From Stutzerimonas stutzeri (lineage in GTDB: Bacteria > Pseudomonadota > Gammaproteobacteria > Pseudomonadales > Pseudomonadaceae), in NCBI RefSeq assembly GCF_024451105.1, contig NZ_JANGEY010000005.1, positions 215,917 to 279,916 on the forward strand: a stretch of 64,000 nucleotides of DNA, read 5' to 3'. Below, one piece after another: positions 44,296 through 53,400 of this stretch (position 1 is the stretch's first letter; each line of letters starts with the position of its first letter). The notes under the pieces are model-generated. The model did not search any database. It saw only the letters and a list, made by a program, of their open reading frames with translations, and was not told the origin of the DNA. The position numbers and the translations under genes were made by a program.

Positions 44296-47145
44296 TCAGC
44301 CGGCCACCAGCACGCGGATCGCCTCCAGACGCAGGGCGGCCTTGTCGAACAGGGCGATGCCCTGCTCGCGCTGCCGGCGCAGGCTGTCGATCTCGCTGTC
44401 GCGCACGCTGGGGTTGACCGCGCGCAGCGCCTCCATGCGGGCGATCTCCTCCTCCAGTTCGGCGGCGAAGCGGCGGGCGGCCTCGCTGACCCGCTCGGCG
44501 TGCTGCGGGGCGACCTTGGCCTCGCCCTTGGCGATCAGCTTGGCCAGCACGTCGCGCTGGGCCTGGACGAACTTGTTGGCGCTGATGCGCGGCACGCTTT
44601 CCAGCTGGTCGTGCAGGGTCTCGAAGCTGACCCGCGTGGCCAGGTCGTTGCCGTTGGCGTCGAGCAGGCAGCGCAGCGCCGCCGGCGGCAGATAGCGGCC
44701 CAGCTGCAGGGCGCGCGGCGCCACCACCTCGCTGACGTAGAGCAGTTCGAGCAGCACGGTGCCGGGCTTGAGCGCCTTGTTCTTGATCAGCGCCACCGAG
44801 GTGTTGCCCATGGTGCCGGACAGCACCAGGTCCATGCCGCCCTGCACCATCGGGTGCTCCCAGGTGAGGAACTGCATGTCCTCGCGGGCCAGCGCCTGGT
44901 TGCGGTCGTAGGTGACGGTGACGCCCTCGTCGTCGCCGAGCGGGAAGCCGGCGTCGAGCATCTTCTCGCTGGGCTTGAGGATCAGCGCGTTCTCCGAATG
45001 GTCCTCGCTGTCGATGCCGAAGGCGTTGAACAGCTCCTCCATGTAGATCGGCAGGGCGAAGTCCTCGTCCTGCTCGAGGATCGCGGAGGCCAAAGCCTCG
45101 CCCTCGCCGGCGCCGCCGGAGTTGAGCTCCAGCAGGCGGTCGCGGCCCTTGTGCAGTTCGGCCTCGAGGTTTTCGCGGGCGGCGCGGCCCTCGGCCAGCA
45201 GGCGTTCCCACGCGCCGTCGTCGTCGCCTTCCAGCAGCGGCAGCAGGCGCGCGCCGAACTGCTGCTGCAGGGCGTTGCCGGTCGGGCAGGTATTGAGGAA
45301 GGCATTGAGGCCCTGGTGGTACCAGTGGAACAGGCGCTCCTGGGCGCTGTTCTCCAGGTAGGGCACGTGCAGCTGGATGGTGTGCTGCTGGCCGATGCGG
45401 TCGAGGCGGCCGATGCGCTGCTCGAGCAGGTCCGGGTGGGCCGGCAGGTCGAACAGCGCCAGGTGGTGGGCGAACTGGAAGTTGCGGCCCTCGCTGCCGA
45501 TTTCCGAGCAGATCAGCACCTGGGCGCCGAATTCCTCGTCGGCGAAGAAGGCGGCGGCGCGGTCGCGCTCGAGGATGCTCATGCCCTCGTGGAACACCGT
45601 GGCCGGGATGCCGGAGCGCACGCGCAGCGCCTCCTCCAGATCCAGGGCGGTCTCGGCGTGGGCGCAGATCACCAGCACCTTGGTCTTCCTGAGCATCTTC
45701 AGGGTGTCGATCAGCCACTCGACGCGCGGGTCGAAGCGCCACCAGTGCTGGCTGTCGTCGCTGCCGTCCTCCAGCTGCGCCTGGTAGCCGACTTCCGGAT
45801 AGAGGTCGGCGTGCTCGCCGACCGGCAGCTCCAGGTACTCGGCCGGGCTCGGCAGCGGGTAGGGGTGCAGCTGGCGCTCGGGGAAGCCCTGCACCGCGGC
45901 GCGGGTGTTGCGGAACAGCACGCGGCCGGTGCCGTGGCGGTCGAGCAGCTCGCGGATCAGCCGTGCGCGCGCCGCCTCGTCGCCCGCCTCGACACTGGCC
46001 AGCAGGGCGTCGCCCTCGCTGCCGAGGAAGCCGTGGATGGCGGCGCGGGCCTCGGGCGACAGTTTGCCGTGGTCGAGCAGTTCCTGCACCGCGGCCGCCA
46101 CCGGCTGGTACTGGGCGCTCTCGGCGCGGAACGCGTCGAGGTCGTGGAAGCGGTCCGGGTCGAGCAGGCGCAGGCGGGCGAAGTGGCTTTCCAGGCCGAG
46201 CTGCTCGGGGGTGGCGGTGAGCAGCAGCACGCCTGGGATCTGGCTGGCCAGATCCTCGACCAGGCGGTATTCGGCGCTGGCGCCCTCCGGGTGCCAGACC
46301 AGGTGGTGCGCCTCGTCGACCACCAGCAGGTCCCAGCCGGCTTCGCGCACGGCCTGCTGGGCGCGACCGTCGTCACGCAGCCAGTCGAGGGCGACCAGCG
46401 CCAGCTGGCAGTCCTCGAAGGGATTGTCGGCGTCGCTGGCGAGGAAGCGCTCGGCGTCGAACAGGGCGACTTCCAGGTTGAAGCGCCGGCGCATCTCCAC
46501 CAGCCACTGGTGCTGCAGATTCTCCGGCACCAGGATCAGCGCGCGGCGGGCGCGGCCGGAGAGCAGCTGGCGATGCAGGATCAGGCCGGCCTCGATGGTC
46601 TTGCCCAGGCCCACCTCGTCGGCCAGCAGCACGCGCGGGCTGGCGCGGTCGGCCACCTCGCGGGCGATGTGCAACTGGTGGGCGATCGGCTGGGCGCGTG
46701 CGCCGGACAGGCCCCACAGCGCCGACTGCTGCAGACGGCTGGCGTGCTGCAGGCTCTGGTAGCGCAGGGCGAACCAGGGCAGCGGGTCGATCTGTCCGGC
46801 GAACAGGCGGTCGCTGGCCAGGCGGAACTGGATGAAGTTGGACAGCTGGGTTTCCGGCAGCGAGCGCTGTTCGCTCTGCGCGTCGAGGCCGTGGTAGACC
46901 AGCAGGCCGTCGACGTCCTCGACCTCCTGCACGGTCAGCGTCCAGCCCTCGAAGTGGGTGATCTCGTCGCCCGGCGAGAAGCGCACGCGGGTCAGCGGTG
47001 CGTTGCGCAGCGCGTACTGCCGGGTATCGCCGGTCGCCGGATAGAGGACGGTGAGCAGGCGGCCGTCCTGTGCGAGGATGGTTCCCAGACCCAGTTCCGC
47101 CTCGCTGTCACTGATCCAGCGTTGCCCCGGTTGATACTGCGCCAT
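44296..47145 (-). CDS. rapA: RNA polymerase-associated ATPase RapA (HepA)
   Basis: SWI2/SNF2-family ATPase that binds RNA polymerase and helps it recycle after termination. The 949 residues have N-terminal Tudor-like domains (about 1-110, [14 protein letters not shown]) and an ATPase core with Walker A in [16 protein letters not shown] near 172-187. The DEAH box is in [12 protein letters not shown] near 275, and SF2 motifs V/VI around [19 protein letters not shown] and [13 protein letters not shown]-terminal RapA-specific domain follows. It is divergent from a small basic gene at 47285. Confidence 0.97.
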   Translation of the reverse strand: MAQYQPGQRWISDSEAELGLGTILAQDGRLLTVLYPATGDTRQYALRNAPLTRVRFSPGDEITHFEGWTLTVQEVEDVDGLLVYHGLDAQSEQRSLPETQLSNFIQFRLASDRLFAGQIDPLPWFALRYQSLQHASRLQQSALWGLSGARAQPIAHQLHIAREVADRASPRVLLADEVGLGKTIEAGLILHRQLLSGRARRALILVPENLQHQWLVEMRRRFNLEVALFDAERFLASDADNPFEDCQLALVALDWLRDDGRAQQAVREAGWDLLVVDEAHHLVWHPEGASAEYRLVEDLASQIPGVLLLTATPEQLGLESHFARLRLLDPDRFHDLDAFRAESAQYQPVAAAVQELLDHGKLSPEARAAIHGFLGSEGDALLASVEAGDEAARARLIRELLDRHGTGRVLFRNTRAAVQGFPERQLHPYPLPSPAEYLELPVGEHADLYPEVGYQAQLEDGSDDSQHWWRFDPRVEWLIDTLKMLRKTKVLVICAHAETALDLEEALRVRSGIPATVFHEGMSILERDRAAAFFADEEFGAQVLICSEIGSEGRNFQFAHHLALFDLPAHPDLLEQRIGRLDRIGQQHTIQLHVPYLENSAQERLFHWYHQGLNAFLNTCPTGNALQQQFGARLLPLLEGDDDGAWERLLAEGRAARENLEAELHKGRDRLLELNSGGAGEGEALASAILEQDEDFALPIYMEELFNAFGIDSEDHSENALILKPSEKMLDAGFPLGDDEGVTVTYDRNQALAREDMQFLTWEHPMVQGGMDLVLSGTMGNTSVALIKNKALKPGTVLLELLYVSEVVAPRALQLGRYLPPAALRCLLDANGNDLATRVSFETLHDQLESVPRISANKFVQAQRDVLAKLIAKGEAKVAPQHAERVSEAARRFAAELEEEIARMEALRAVNPSVRDSEIDSLRRQREQGIALFDKAALRLEAIRVLVAG

Positions 47146-47284
47146 GCATGTCTCCAGACACGAAAGAGGAAAGGCGGCATTTTAGCGGAAGCGGGGAGGG
47201 CAGGCCAAAGGCCGTGCGGACTGGCCAGAGGACCGGCGCCTGCCGCATCATGAACTCATCCCCTTCCCGCCGCCGGAGTGCGCC

Positions 47285-47446
47285 ATGAGTGACGAGACCC
47301 TGATCGACTTCGCCGCCGAGCGCGAGCGGCGCATCCACGACCTGCACGAGAAACGCCTGCAGGACATGCGCCAGCTGTTCGAGCAGGCGTTGCCGCTGTC
47401 CGCGAAGAAGAAAGCCAAGGGCCGCGGCAAGCCGAAGAAGCGCTGA
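47285..47446 (+). CDS. Small basic protein, function unknown (53 aa)
   Basis: A 53-residue frame with acidic-then-basic layout. It starts MSDETLIDFAAERERRIHDL, looks helical and charged, and ends in a Lys/Arg/Gly tail (SAKKKAKGRGKPKKR) that suggests nucleic-acid or ribosome contact. A CCGGAG-type ribosome-binding site lies seven bases before the ATG. A similarly small hypothetical gene adjoins rapA/hepA in P. aeruginosa, which supports it being real. Divergent from rapA across 139 bases. I do not recognise a function. Confidence 0.7.
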   Translation: MSDETLIDFAAERERRIHDLHEKRLQDMRQLFEQALPLSAKKKAKGRGKPKKR

Positions 47447-47618
47447 GGCCGCATCGGCGCGCGCCAGGGTGCGCCGTTTTCCCCCGGGTCGGGCGCCGCA
47501 GATGGCGCCCGTCGTGTTTCTGGTGCGTCGTTTTCCTGCAGCTCGCGTCGCTCGGGCAGCGCTTCGTTGATCTGCGTCAGGATTTGCCCGCCTTCGCCGG
47601 CGAGGCCGCCGGTGCCCG

Positions 47619-47659
47619 TTGATCCGGGTCAATTTCCCCGGGCAGGGCATGGGTAATCT
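47619..47659 (+). promoter_or_regulatory. ANR/FNR-dependent promoter for the CcoM-like gene
   Basis: TTGATCCGGGTCAA (47619-47632) matches the ANR/FNR consensus TTGAT-N4-ATCAA with one mismatch. TAATCT (47654-47659) is a good -10 box. With a start site near 47667 the box is centred at about -41.5, the class II activation position. The spacing argues that this is a real low-oxygen-induced promoter. Confidence 0.75.
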
Positions 47660-47694
47660 GGCTCCAACAGCAGGACATGAGCGGAGAACGAGCC

Positions 47695-47817
47695 ATGTTT
47701 ATGGACGAGGTAGTAATCGCCGGCATCGTGATCGTCATATTGACGGCCGGCTTCCTGGGTGGATTCGGATATTTCGTCTGGAAGGACGCACAGAAAGGCA
47801 GCAAGAAGTCGAACTGA
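47695..47817 (+). CDS. ccoM: Probable cbb3 cytochrome c oxidase small subunit CcoM (40 aa)
   Basis: A 40-residue single-span membrane peptide: MFMDEVVIAGIVIVILTAGF followed by LGGFGYFVWKDAQKGSKKSN. GGAG lies nine bases before the ATG at 47695; an ATG six codons upstream is less well placed. The layout (MFxDxVVIAG…GFGYFxWKD) resembles CcoM, the small subunit found in the P. stutzeri cbb3 oxidase structure. The low-oxygen-type ANR promoter directly upstream fits that role, since cbb3 subunits are needed at low oxygen. It stands alone, away from ccoNOQP, as known for ccoM. Identity is from memory of the peptide, not from a search. Confidence 0.7.
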   Translation: MFMDEVVIAGIVIVILTAGFLGGFGYFVWKDAQKGSKKSN

Positions 47818-47850
47818 TCCTTCCCGACTCACGAGCACGCAAGGCATTTG

Positions 47851-47876
47851 GGGCGACTTCGGTCGCCCGTTTTTTT
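47851..47876 (+). terminator. Rho-independent terminator after ccoM
   Basis: Stem GGGCGAC/GTCGCCC with a TTCG loop is followed by G and seven T residues. Confidence 0.88.
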
Positions 47877-47882
47877 GCCTGC

Positions 47883-47916
47883 GAAAAAGTTCAACGCCCG
47901 CAACAGTGCGGGCGTT
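47883..47916 (-). terminator. Rho-independent terminator of phaJ (minus strand)
   Basis: Reading the minus strand, AACGCCCGC and GCGGGCGTT form a 9-bp stem with a six-base loop, followed by GAACTTTTT. It lies 16 bases after the phaJ stop. Confidence 0.75.
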
Positions 47917-47932
47917 GGCGTTTCTGCGGGCC

Positions 47933-48403
47933 TCAGCCGACCGTGATCGGCGGCAGCTGGGTCAGGGCGATGCGCAGCTTGTCCTGCGGCGCCATCACCT
48001 CCGCCTCGCCTTCCACCACGGCCTTGCCCTGCTGGTTGAGCACGCGGGTGGCAATGCGTACGCGGTTCTTAGGCAGCTTCTCCAGTACCTCCAGCTCCAC
48101 GTTCAGCTCGTCGCCGAGCTTCACCGGGCGGGTGAAGCGCAGGTTCTGGCCGAGGTAGATGGTCCCCGGCCCCGGCAGGGTGGTGGCGATGGCGGCGCTG
48201 ATCAGCGCGCCGGTGAGCATGCCGTGGGCGATGCGCTCCTTGAACTGCGTGGTGGCGGCGTACTCGGCGTCCAGGTGCACCGGGTTGCGGTCGCCGGAGA
48301 CCTCGGCGAACAGCTGTACGTCACGTTCCTCGACGCGGTGCCGGTAGCTGGCCTGCTGGCCGACCTGCAGTTCGTCGTAGGGCGTGTTTTCTATCAGGCT
48401 CAT
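47933..48403 (-). CDS. phaJ: (R)-specific enoyl-CoA hydratase, MaoC-like (PhaJ type)
   Basis: Hot-dog-fold hydratase that converts enoyl-CoA from beta-oxidation to (R)-3-hydroxyacyl-CoA, a precursor for polyhydroxyalkanoate. The 156 residues carry the catalytic Asp-His segment SGDRNPVHLDAEYA near 36-49 and FKERIAHGMLTGALIS near 55. In length and locus (next to fadD) it matches the P. aeruginosa phaJ1 gene. It is divergent from fadD across 247 bases. Whether this strain makes polyhydroxyalkanoate is not shown here. Confidence 0.85.
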   Translation of the reverse strand: MSLIENTPYDELQVGQQASYRHRVEERDVQLFAEVSGDRNPVHLDAEYAATTQFKERIAHGMLTGALISAAIATTLPGPGTIYLGQNLRFTRPVKLGDELNVELEVLEKLPKNRVRIATRVLNQQGKAVVEGEAEVMAPQDKLRIALTQLPPITVG

Positions 48404-48650
48404 GCGTTTTCCTTGGGTTGGATGGGGGGAGGCTGGCGCGGGTGCGCTGTTCTCCAGACGCGTCAGGTTACCGTTTCTCCGCGACGCTGTTCAGCCCCGT
48501 CGCGCGCCGCAGCTGTTATCCTCGTTGCATAGCGGCCGCTCCGCCACCTGCACTGTGGGCGCGGGATGACCATGCATAACAAGAGTGCCAGGGCCGGCGA
48601 CCTCGGGGGCGGCGGCCGCCAGGCGCAGTCACTCACGGGGGAGAGTCGCG

Positions 48651-50339
48651 ATGAGCGAAAACTTCTGGACGGACAAGTACCCGGCAGGCGTTGCCAGCGA
48701 GATCGATCCCGACCGCTACCCGAACATCCAGGCGGTGCTGCGCGAATCCTGCCAGCGCTTCGCCGAGCGACCGGCGTTCAGCAACCTCGGCCGCACCCTC
48801 AGCTACGGCGAGCTGTACCAGCTGTCCGGCGCCTTTGCCGCCTGGCTGCAGGAGCATACCGATCTGGTGCCGGGCGACCGCATCGCCATCCAGTTGCCCA
48901 ACCTGCTGCAGTTTCCCGTCGCGGTGTTCGGCGCGCTGCGCGCCGGGCTGGTGGTGGTCAACACCAACCCGCTGTACACCGCGCGGGAGATGCAGCACCA
49001 GTTCAACGACTCCGGCGCCAAGGCGCTGGTCTGTCTGGCCAACATGGCACAGCTGGCCGAGCAGGTGCTGCCGCATACCGCCATCCGCCACGTGGTGGTC
49101 ACCGAGGTCGGCGACCTGCTGCCGGCGCCGAAGCGCTGGCTGGTCAACGCCGCGGTGCGCTACGTGAAGAAGCTGGTGCCGCCCTATCACCTGCCGCAGG
49201 CGGTGAAGTTCACCGAGCTGCTGGCGCGCGGGCGCGGCCGGCCGCTGCGCGAGGCGCAGCCCAGGGCCGACGAGGTGGCGGTGCTGCAGTACACCGGTGG
49301 CACCACCGGGGTAGCCAAGGGCGCCATGCTCAGCCACCGCAACCTGATCGCCAACATGCTGCAGTGCCAGGCGCTGATGGCGGCCAACCTCGGCGAGGGC
49401 TGCGAGACCCTGGTTACCCCGCTGCCGCTGTACCACATCTACGCCTTCACCTTTCACTGCATGGCGATGCTGCTGCTCGGCAACCACAACCTGCTGATCA
49501 CCAATCCTCGCGACCTGCCGGCGATGGTCAAGGAACTGGGCAAGTGGCGGTTCAGCGGCTTCGTCGGCCTCAATACCCTGTTCGTCGCCCTGTGCAACGA
49601 CGAACACTTCCGCCGCCTCGACTTCTCCGCGCTGAAGCTGACCATCTCCGGCGGCATGGCCCTGCAGCGCTCGGTGGCCGAGCGCTGGCAGGAGGTCACC
49701 GGCTGCGCCATCTGCGAGGGTTACGGGCTGACCGAGACCAGCCCGGTGGTGTCGGTCAATCCGCGCCAGTACAACCAGCCCGGCACCATCGGCATTCCCA
49801 TGCCCTCGACCCTGTGCAAGGTGGTCGACGAGGCCGGCAACGACCTCGGCCTCGGCGTGCCCGGCGAGCTGTGCGTCAAGGGGCCGCAGGTGATGAAGGG
49901 CTACTGGCAGCGCCCGGAAGCCACCGCCGAGGTACTCGATGCCGATGGCTGGCTGCGCACCGGCGACATCGCTGTGATCCAGCCGGACGGCTACCTGCGC
50001 ATCGTCGACCGCAAGAAGGACATGATCCTGGTCTCCGGCTTCAACGTGTACCCCAACGAGCTGGAGGAGGTGCTGGCCAGCCTGCCGGGGGTGCAGGCGG
50101 GCGCTGCCATCGGCGTGCCGGACGCGCGCACCGGCGAGGCGATCAAGCTGTTCGTGGTGCGCAAGCCGGGCGCCGAGCTGAGCGAGGAGCAGGTGCTGGC
50201 GCACATGCGCGCCAACCTCACCAAGTACAAGGTGCCGCACCACGTGGAGTTCCGCGACAGCCTGCCGACCAGCAACGTCGGCAAGATCCTGCGTCGCGAG
50301 CTGCGCGAGCAGGAGCTGAAGAAGCGTATGGCAGCCTGA
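48651..50339 (+). CDS. fadD: Long-chain fatty acid-CoA ligase FadD
   Basis: Activates fatty acids with ATP and CoA at the inner membrane. The 562 residues have the P-loop-like motif QYTGGTTGVAKGAML near 212, the motif YGLTETSPVVS near 360 and the adenylate-forming signature GDIAVIQPDGYLRIVDRKKDMI near 440. The start at 48651 follows GGGGGAGAG and gives the Pseudomonas N-terminus MSENFWTDKYP. The region upstream (48404-48650) would hold the fadD and phaJ promoters; no repressor site was recognised. Confidence 0.95.
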   Translation: MSENFWTDKYPAGVASEIDPDRYPNIQAVLRESCQRFAERPAFSNLGRTLSYGELYQLSGAFAAWLQEHTDLVPGDRIAIQLPNLLQFPVAVFGALRAGLVVVNTNPLYTAREMQHQFNDSGAKALVCLANMAQLAEQVLPHTAIRHVVVTEVGDLLPAPKRWLVNAAVRYVKKLVPPYHLPQAVKFTELLARGRGRPLREAQPRADEVAVLQYTGGTTGVAKGAMLSHRNLIANMLQCQALMAANLGEGCETLVTPLPLYHIYAFTFHCMAMLLLGNHNLLITNPRDLPAMVKELGKWRFSGFVGLNTLFVALCNDEHFRRLDFSALKLTISGGMALQRSVAERWQEVTGCAICEGYGLTETSPVVSVNPRQYNQPGTIGIPMPSTLCKVVDEAGNDLGLGVPGELCVKGPQVMKGYWQRPEATAEVLDADGWLRTGDIAVIQPDGYLRIVDRKKDMILVSGFNVYPNELEEVLASLPGVQAGAAIGVPDARTGEAIKLFVVRKPGAELSEEQVLAHMRANLTKYKVPHHVEFRDSLPTSNVGKILRRELREQELKKRMAA

Positions 50340-50436
50340 ATCCGGGATCGGCACAGGGCCCACCCCGGCACCGCCATTCCCCGGGCAAATCTGCGACAAT
50401 CGCCGCCTTCCGACGATTCCAGCCGATGCCCGCCCG

Positions 50437-53400
50437 ATGAGTGACGCCGTACCCGCCTTCGACCAGCTGCTGAACAACCTCGACCAGGCGCTCAACGCCG
50501 ACCGCCACCGCCTGCGCCGCCAGCTCCTCGAGCTGCGCAAGCAGGCCGGCACGCCGGCGTGGGACGAGGGCCGGCTGGCGCAGTGGCTGGAGCGCTTCCA
50601 GGCATCCATAGCCAAGGTCGCGGCGCGCCGCGCCAGCGTGCCGCGCATCCGCTACGACGACGCCCTGCCGATCGCTGCGCGGCGCGAGGAGATCCGCGCG
50701 GCCATCGAGCGGCACCAGGTGGTGGTGATCGCCGGCGAGACCGGCTCGGGCAAGACCACCCAGCTGCCGAAGATCTGCCTGGAGGCCGGCCGTGGGGTAT
50801 TCGGCCTGATCGGCCACACCCAGCCGCGCCGGCTGGCCGCGCGTAGCGTCGCCACCCGGGTCGCCGAGGAGCTGGGCAGCCCGCTCGGCGAGCTGGTCGG
50901 CTACCAGGTGCGCTTCGAGGACCACAGCGGCGAGCAGTCGCTGGTCAAGCTGATGACCGACGGCATCCTGCTCGCCGAGACCCAGCACGACCGCTTCCTC
51001 GAGAAGTACGACACGCTGATCGTCGACGAGGCCCACGAGCGCAGCCTGAACATCGACTTCCTGCTCGGCTACCTGAAGAACCTGCTGCCGCGCCGTCCCG
51101 ACCTCAAGGTGATCATCACCTCGGCGACCATCGACCTGGAGCGCTTCTCGAAGCACTTCAATGATGCGCCGATCATCGAGGTCTCCGGGCGCACCTACCC
51201 GGTGGAGACCTGGTACCGGCCGCTGGCCGCCGAACTGGACGAGAACGGCGAGGCGCTGTTCGACGACCTGTCGGTGGACCAGGGCATCCTGCGCGCCCTC
51301 GACGAGATCGAGGCGCACGAGCGCGCGGTCGGCAAGCGCCCCGGCGACGTGCTGGTGTTCCTGCCCGGCGAGCGCGAGATCCGCGAGGCCGCCGAGGTGC
51401 TGCGCAAGGCCAACCTGCGCCACACCGAGGTGCTGCCGCTGTACGCGCGGCTGACTCCGGCCGAGCAGCAGAAGATCTTCAGGCCGGCCGGCGGGCGCAA
51501 GATCGTGCTGGCCACCAACGTCGCCGAGACCTCGCTGACCGTGCCGGGCATCCGCTACGTGATCGACTCCGGCACCGCGCGGATCAGCCGCTACAGCTAC
51601 CGCGCCAAGGTGCAGCGCCTGCCGGTGGAGGCGGTGTCGCAGGCCAGCGCCAACCAGCGCAAGGGCCGCTGCGGGCGGGTCGAGCCGGGCATCTGCATCC
51701 GCCTGTACAGCGAGGAGGATTTCCTCTCCCGTCCCGAGTTCACCGATCCGGAGATCCTGCGCACCAACCTGGCCGCGGTGATCCTGCAGATGCTCCATCT
51801 GCGCCTCGGCGACATCCAGGACTTCCCGTTCATCGAACCGCCGGAAGGCAAGGCGATCAGCGACGGCTTCAACCTGCTGCAGGAGCTCTCCGCGGTCAGC
51901 CGCGACAACCAGCTGACCCCGCTGGGCCGTCAGCTGGCGCGCCTGCCGATCGACCCGCGCCTGGGCCGCATGCTGCTGGAAGGCGCCCAGCAGGGCAGCC
52001 TCGCCGAGGTGCTGGTCATCGCCAGCGCCCTGTCGGTGCAGGACCCGCGCGAGCGGCCGATGGAGCGCCAGCAGGCCGCCGACCAGGCCCACGCGCAGTG
52101 GAAGAACCCCGATTCCGACTTCGCCGCGCTGATCAACCTGTGGCACGGCTTCGAGGCCCAGCGCCAGGCGCTGGGCGCCAACGCCCTGCGCAACTGGTGC
52201 CGCAAGAACTTCCTCAACTACCTGCGCCTGCGCGAGTGGCGCGACGCCCACCGCCAGCTGCTGCTGACCTGCCGCGACCTCAAGCTGCCGCTGAACAAGC
52301 TGGAAGCGCCGGAGATCGGCGAGGGTAGGGTGGGCAACGGCGCAGCCTTGTCCACCGAGCAGCCGCAGCAGGGCCGCGGCCAGCTCGACCAGCGCGCCCG
52401 CCACGCCGTGGCCGCCCAGGACGAACGCCAGCAGGCCGCGCAGACCCTGAAGAACTACGCCGCCGTGCACAAGGCGCTGCTCGCCGGCCTGCTCAGCCAG
52501 ATCGGCCAGAAGACCGAGGAGGGCGACTACAACGGCGCCCGCCAGCGGCGCTTCTGGCTGCACCCGTCCAGTGTGATCGGCCGCAAGCGCCCGCAGTGGG
52601 TGATGGCCGCCGAGCTGGTGGAGACCACCAAGCTGTTCGCGCGCATGGTGGCAAAGATCGACCCCGACTGGATCGAGCCGCTGGCGCCGCACCTGCTCAA
52701 GCGCAATCACCTCGAGCCGCACTGGGAGAAGAAGCGCGGCCAGGTGGTGGCCTTCGAGCAGGTGACCCTCTACGGGCTGATCATCGTCGGCCGCCGGCCG
52801 GTGCACTACGGCCCCATCGATCCGCCGGCCGCGCGCGAGCTGTTCATCCGCGAGGGCCTGGTGCGCGGCGAGATCAACAGCCGTGCCCGCTGCCTCACCG
52901 CCAACCGCCAGCTGCTGGAGCGGCTCGACGAGCTGGAAGCCAAGGTGCGCCGCCGCGACATCCTCGCCGACGAGGAAACCCTGTTCGCCTTCTACGACGC
53001 GCGGCTGCCGGCGGAGATCTACCAGACCGCCAGCTTCGAGAACTGGTACAAGCGCGAGGGGGCGAAGAACCCGCAGCTGCTGATCATGCGCGAGGAGGAC
53101 GTGCTGGCCCGCGAGGCCCGCGAGGTCACCGCCCAGCAGTATCCGGACAGCCTGAGCATCGGCCGCCTGCAGCTGCCGCTGGCCTACCACTTCGAGCCCA
53201 ACCACCCGCGCGACGGCGTCACCGTGCGGGTGCCGGCGCCGCTGCTGCCGCAGCTGCCGGCCGAGCGCCTCGACTGGCTGGTGCCGGGCCTCTTGGAGGC
53301 CAAGTGCGTGGCGCTGGTGCGCGGCCTGCCCAAGGCGCTGCGCAAGAACTTCGTGCCGGTGCCGGACTTCGTCGGCGCCGCGCTGGCCAAGCTGGCCTTC

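Noticed and set aside
44200..47253. Long plus-strand open frame opposite rapA
   Set aside because: No domain and biased composition; rapA on the minus strand is certain.
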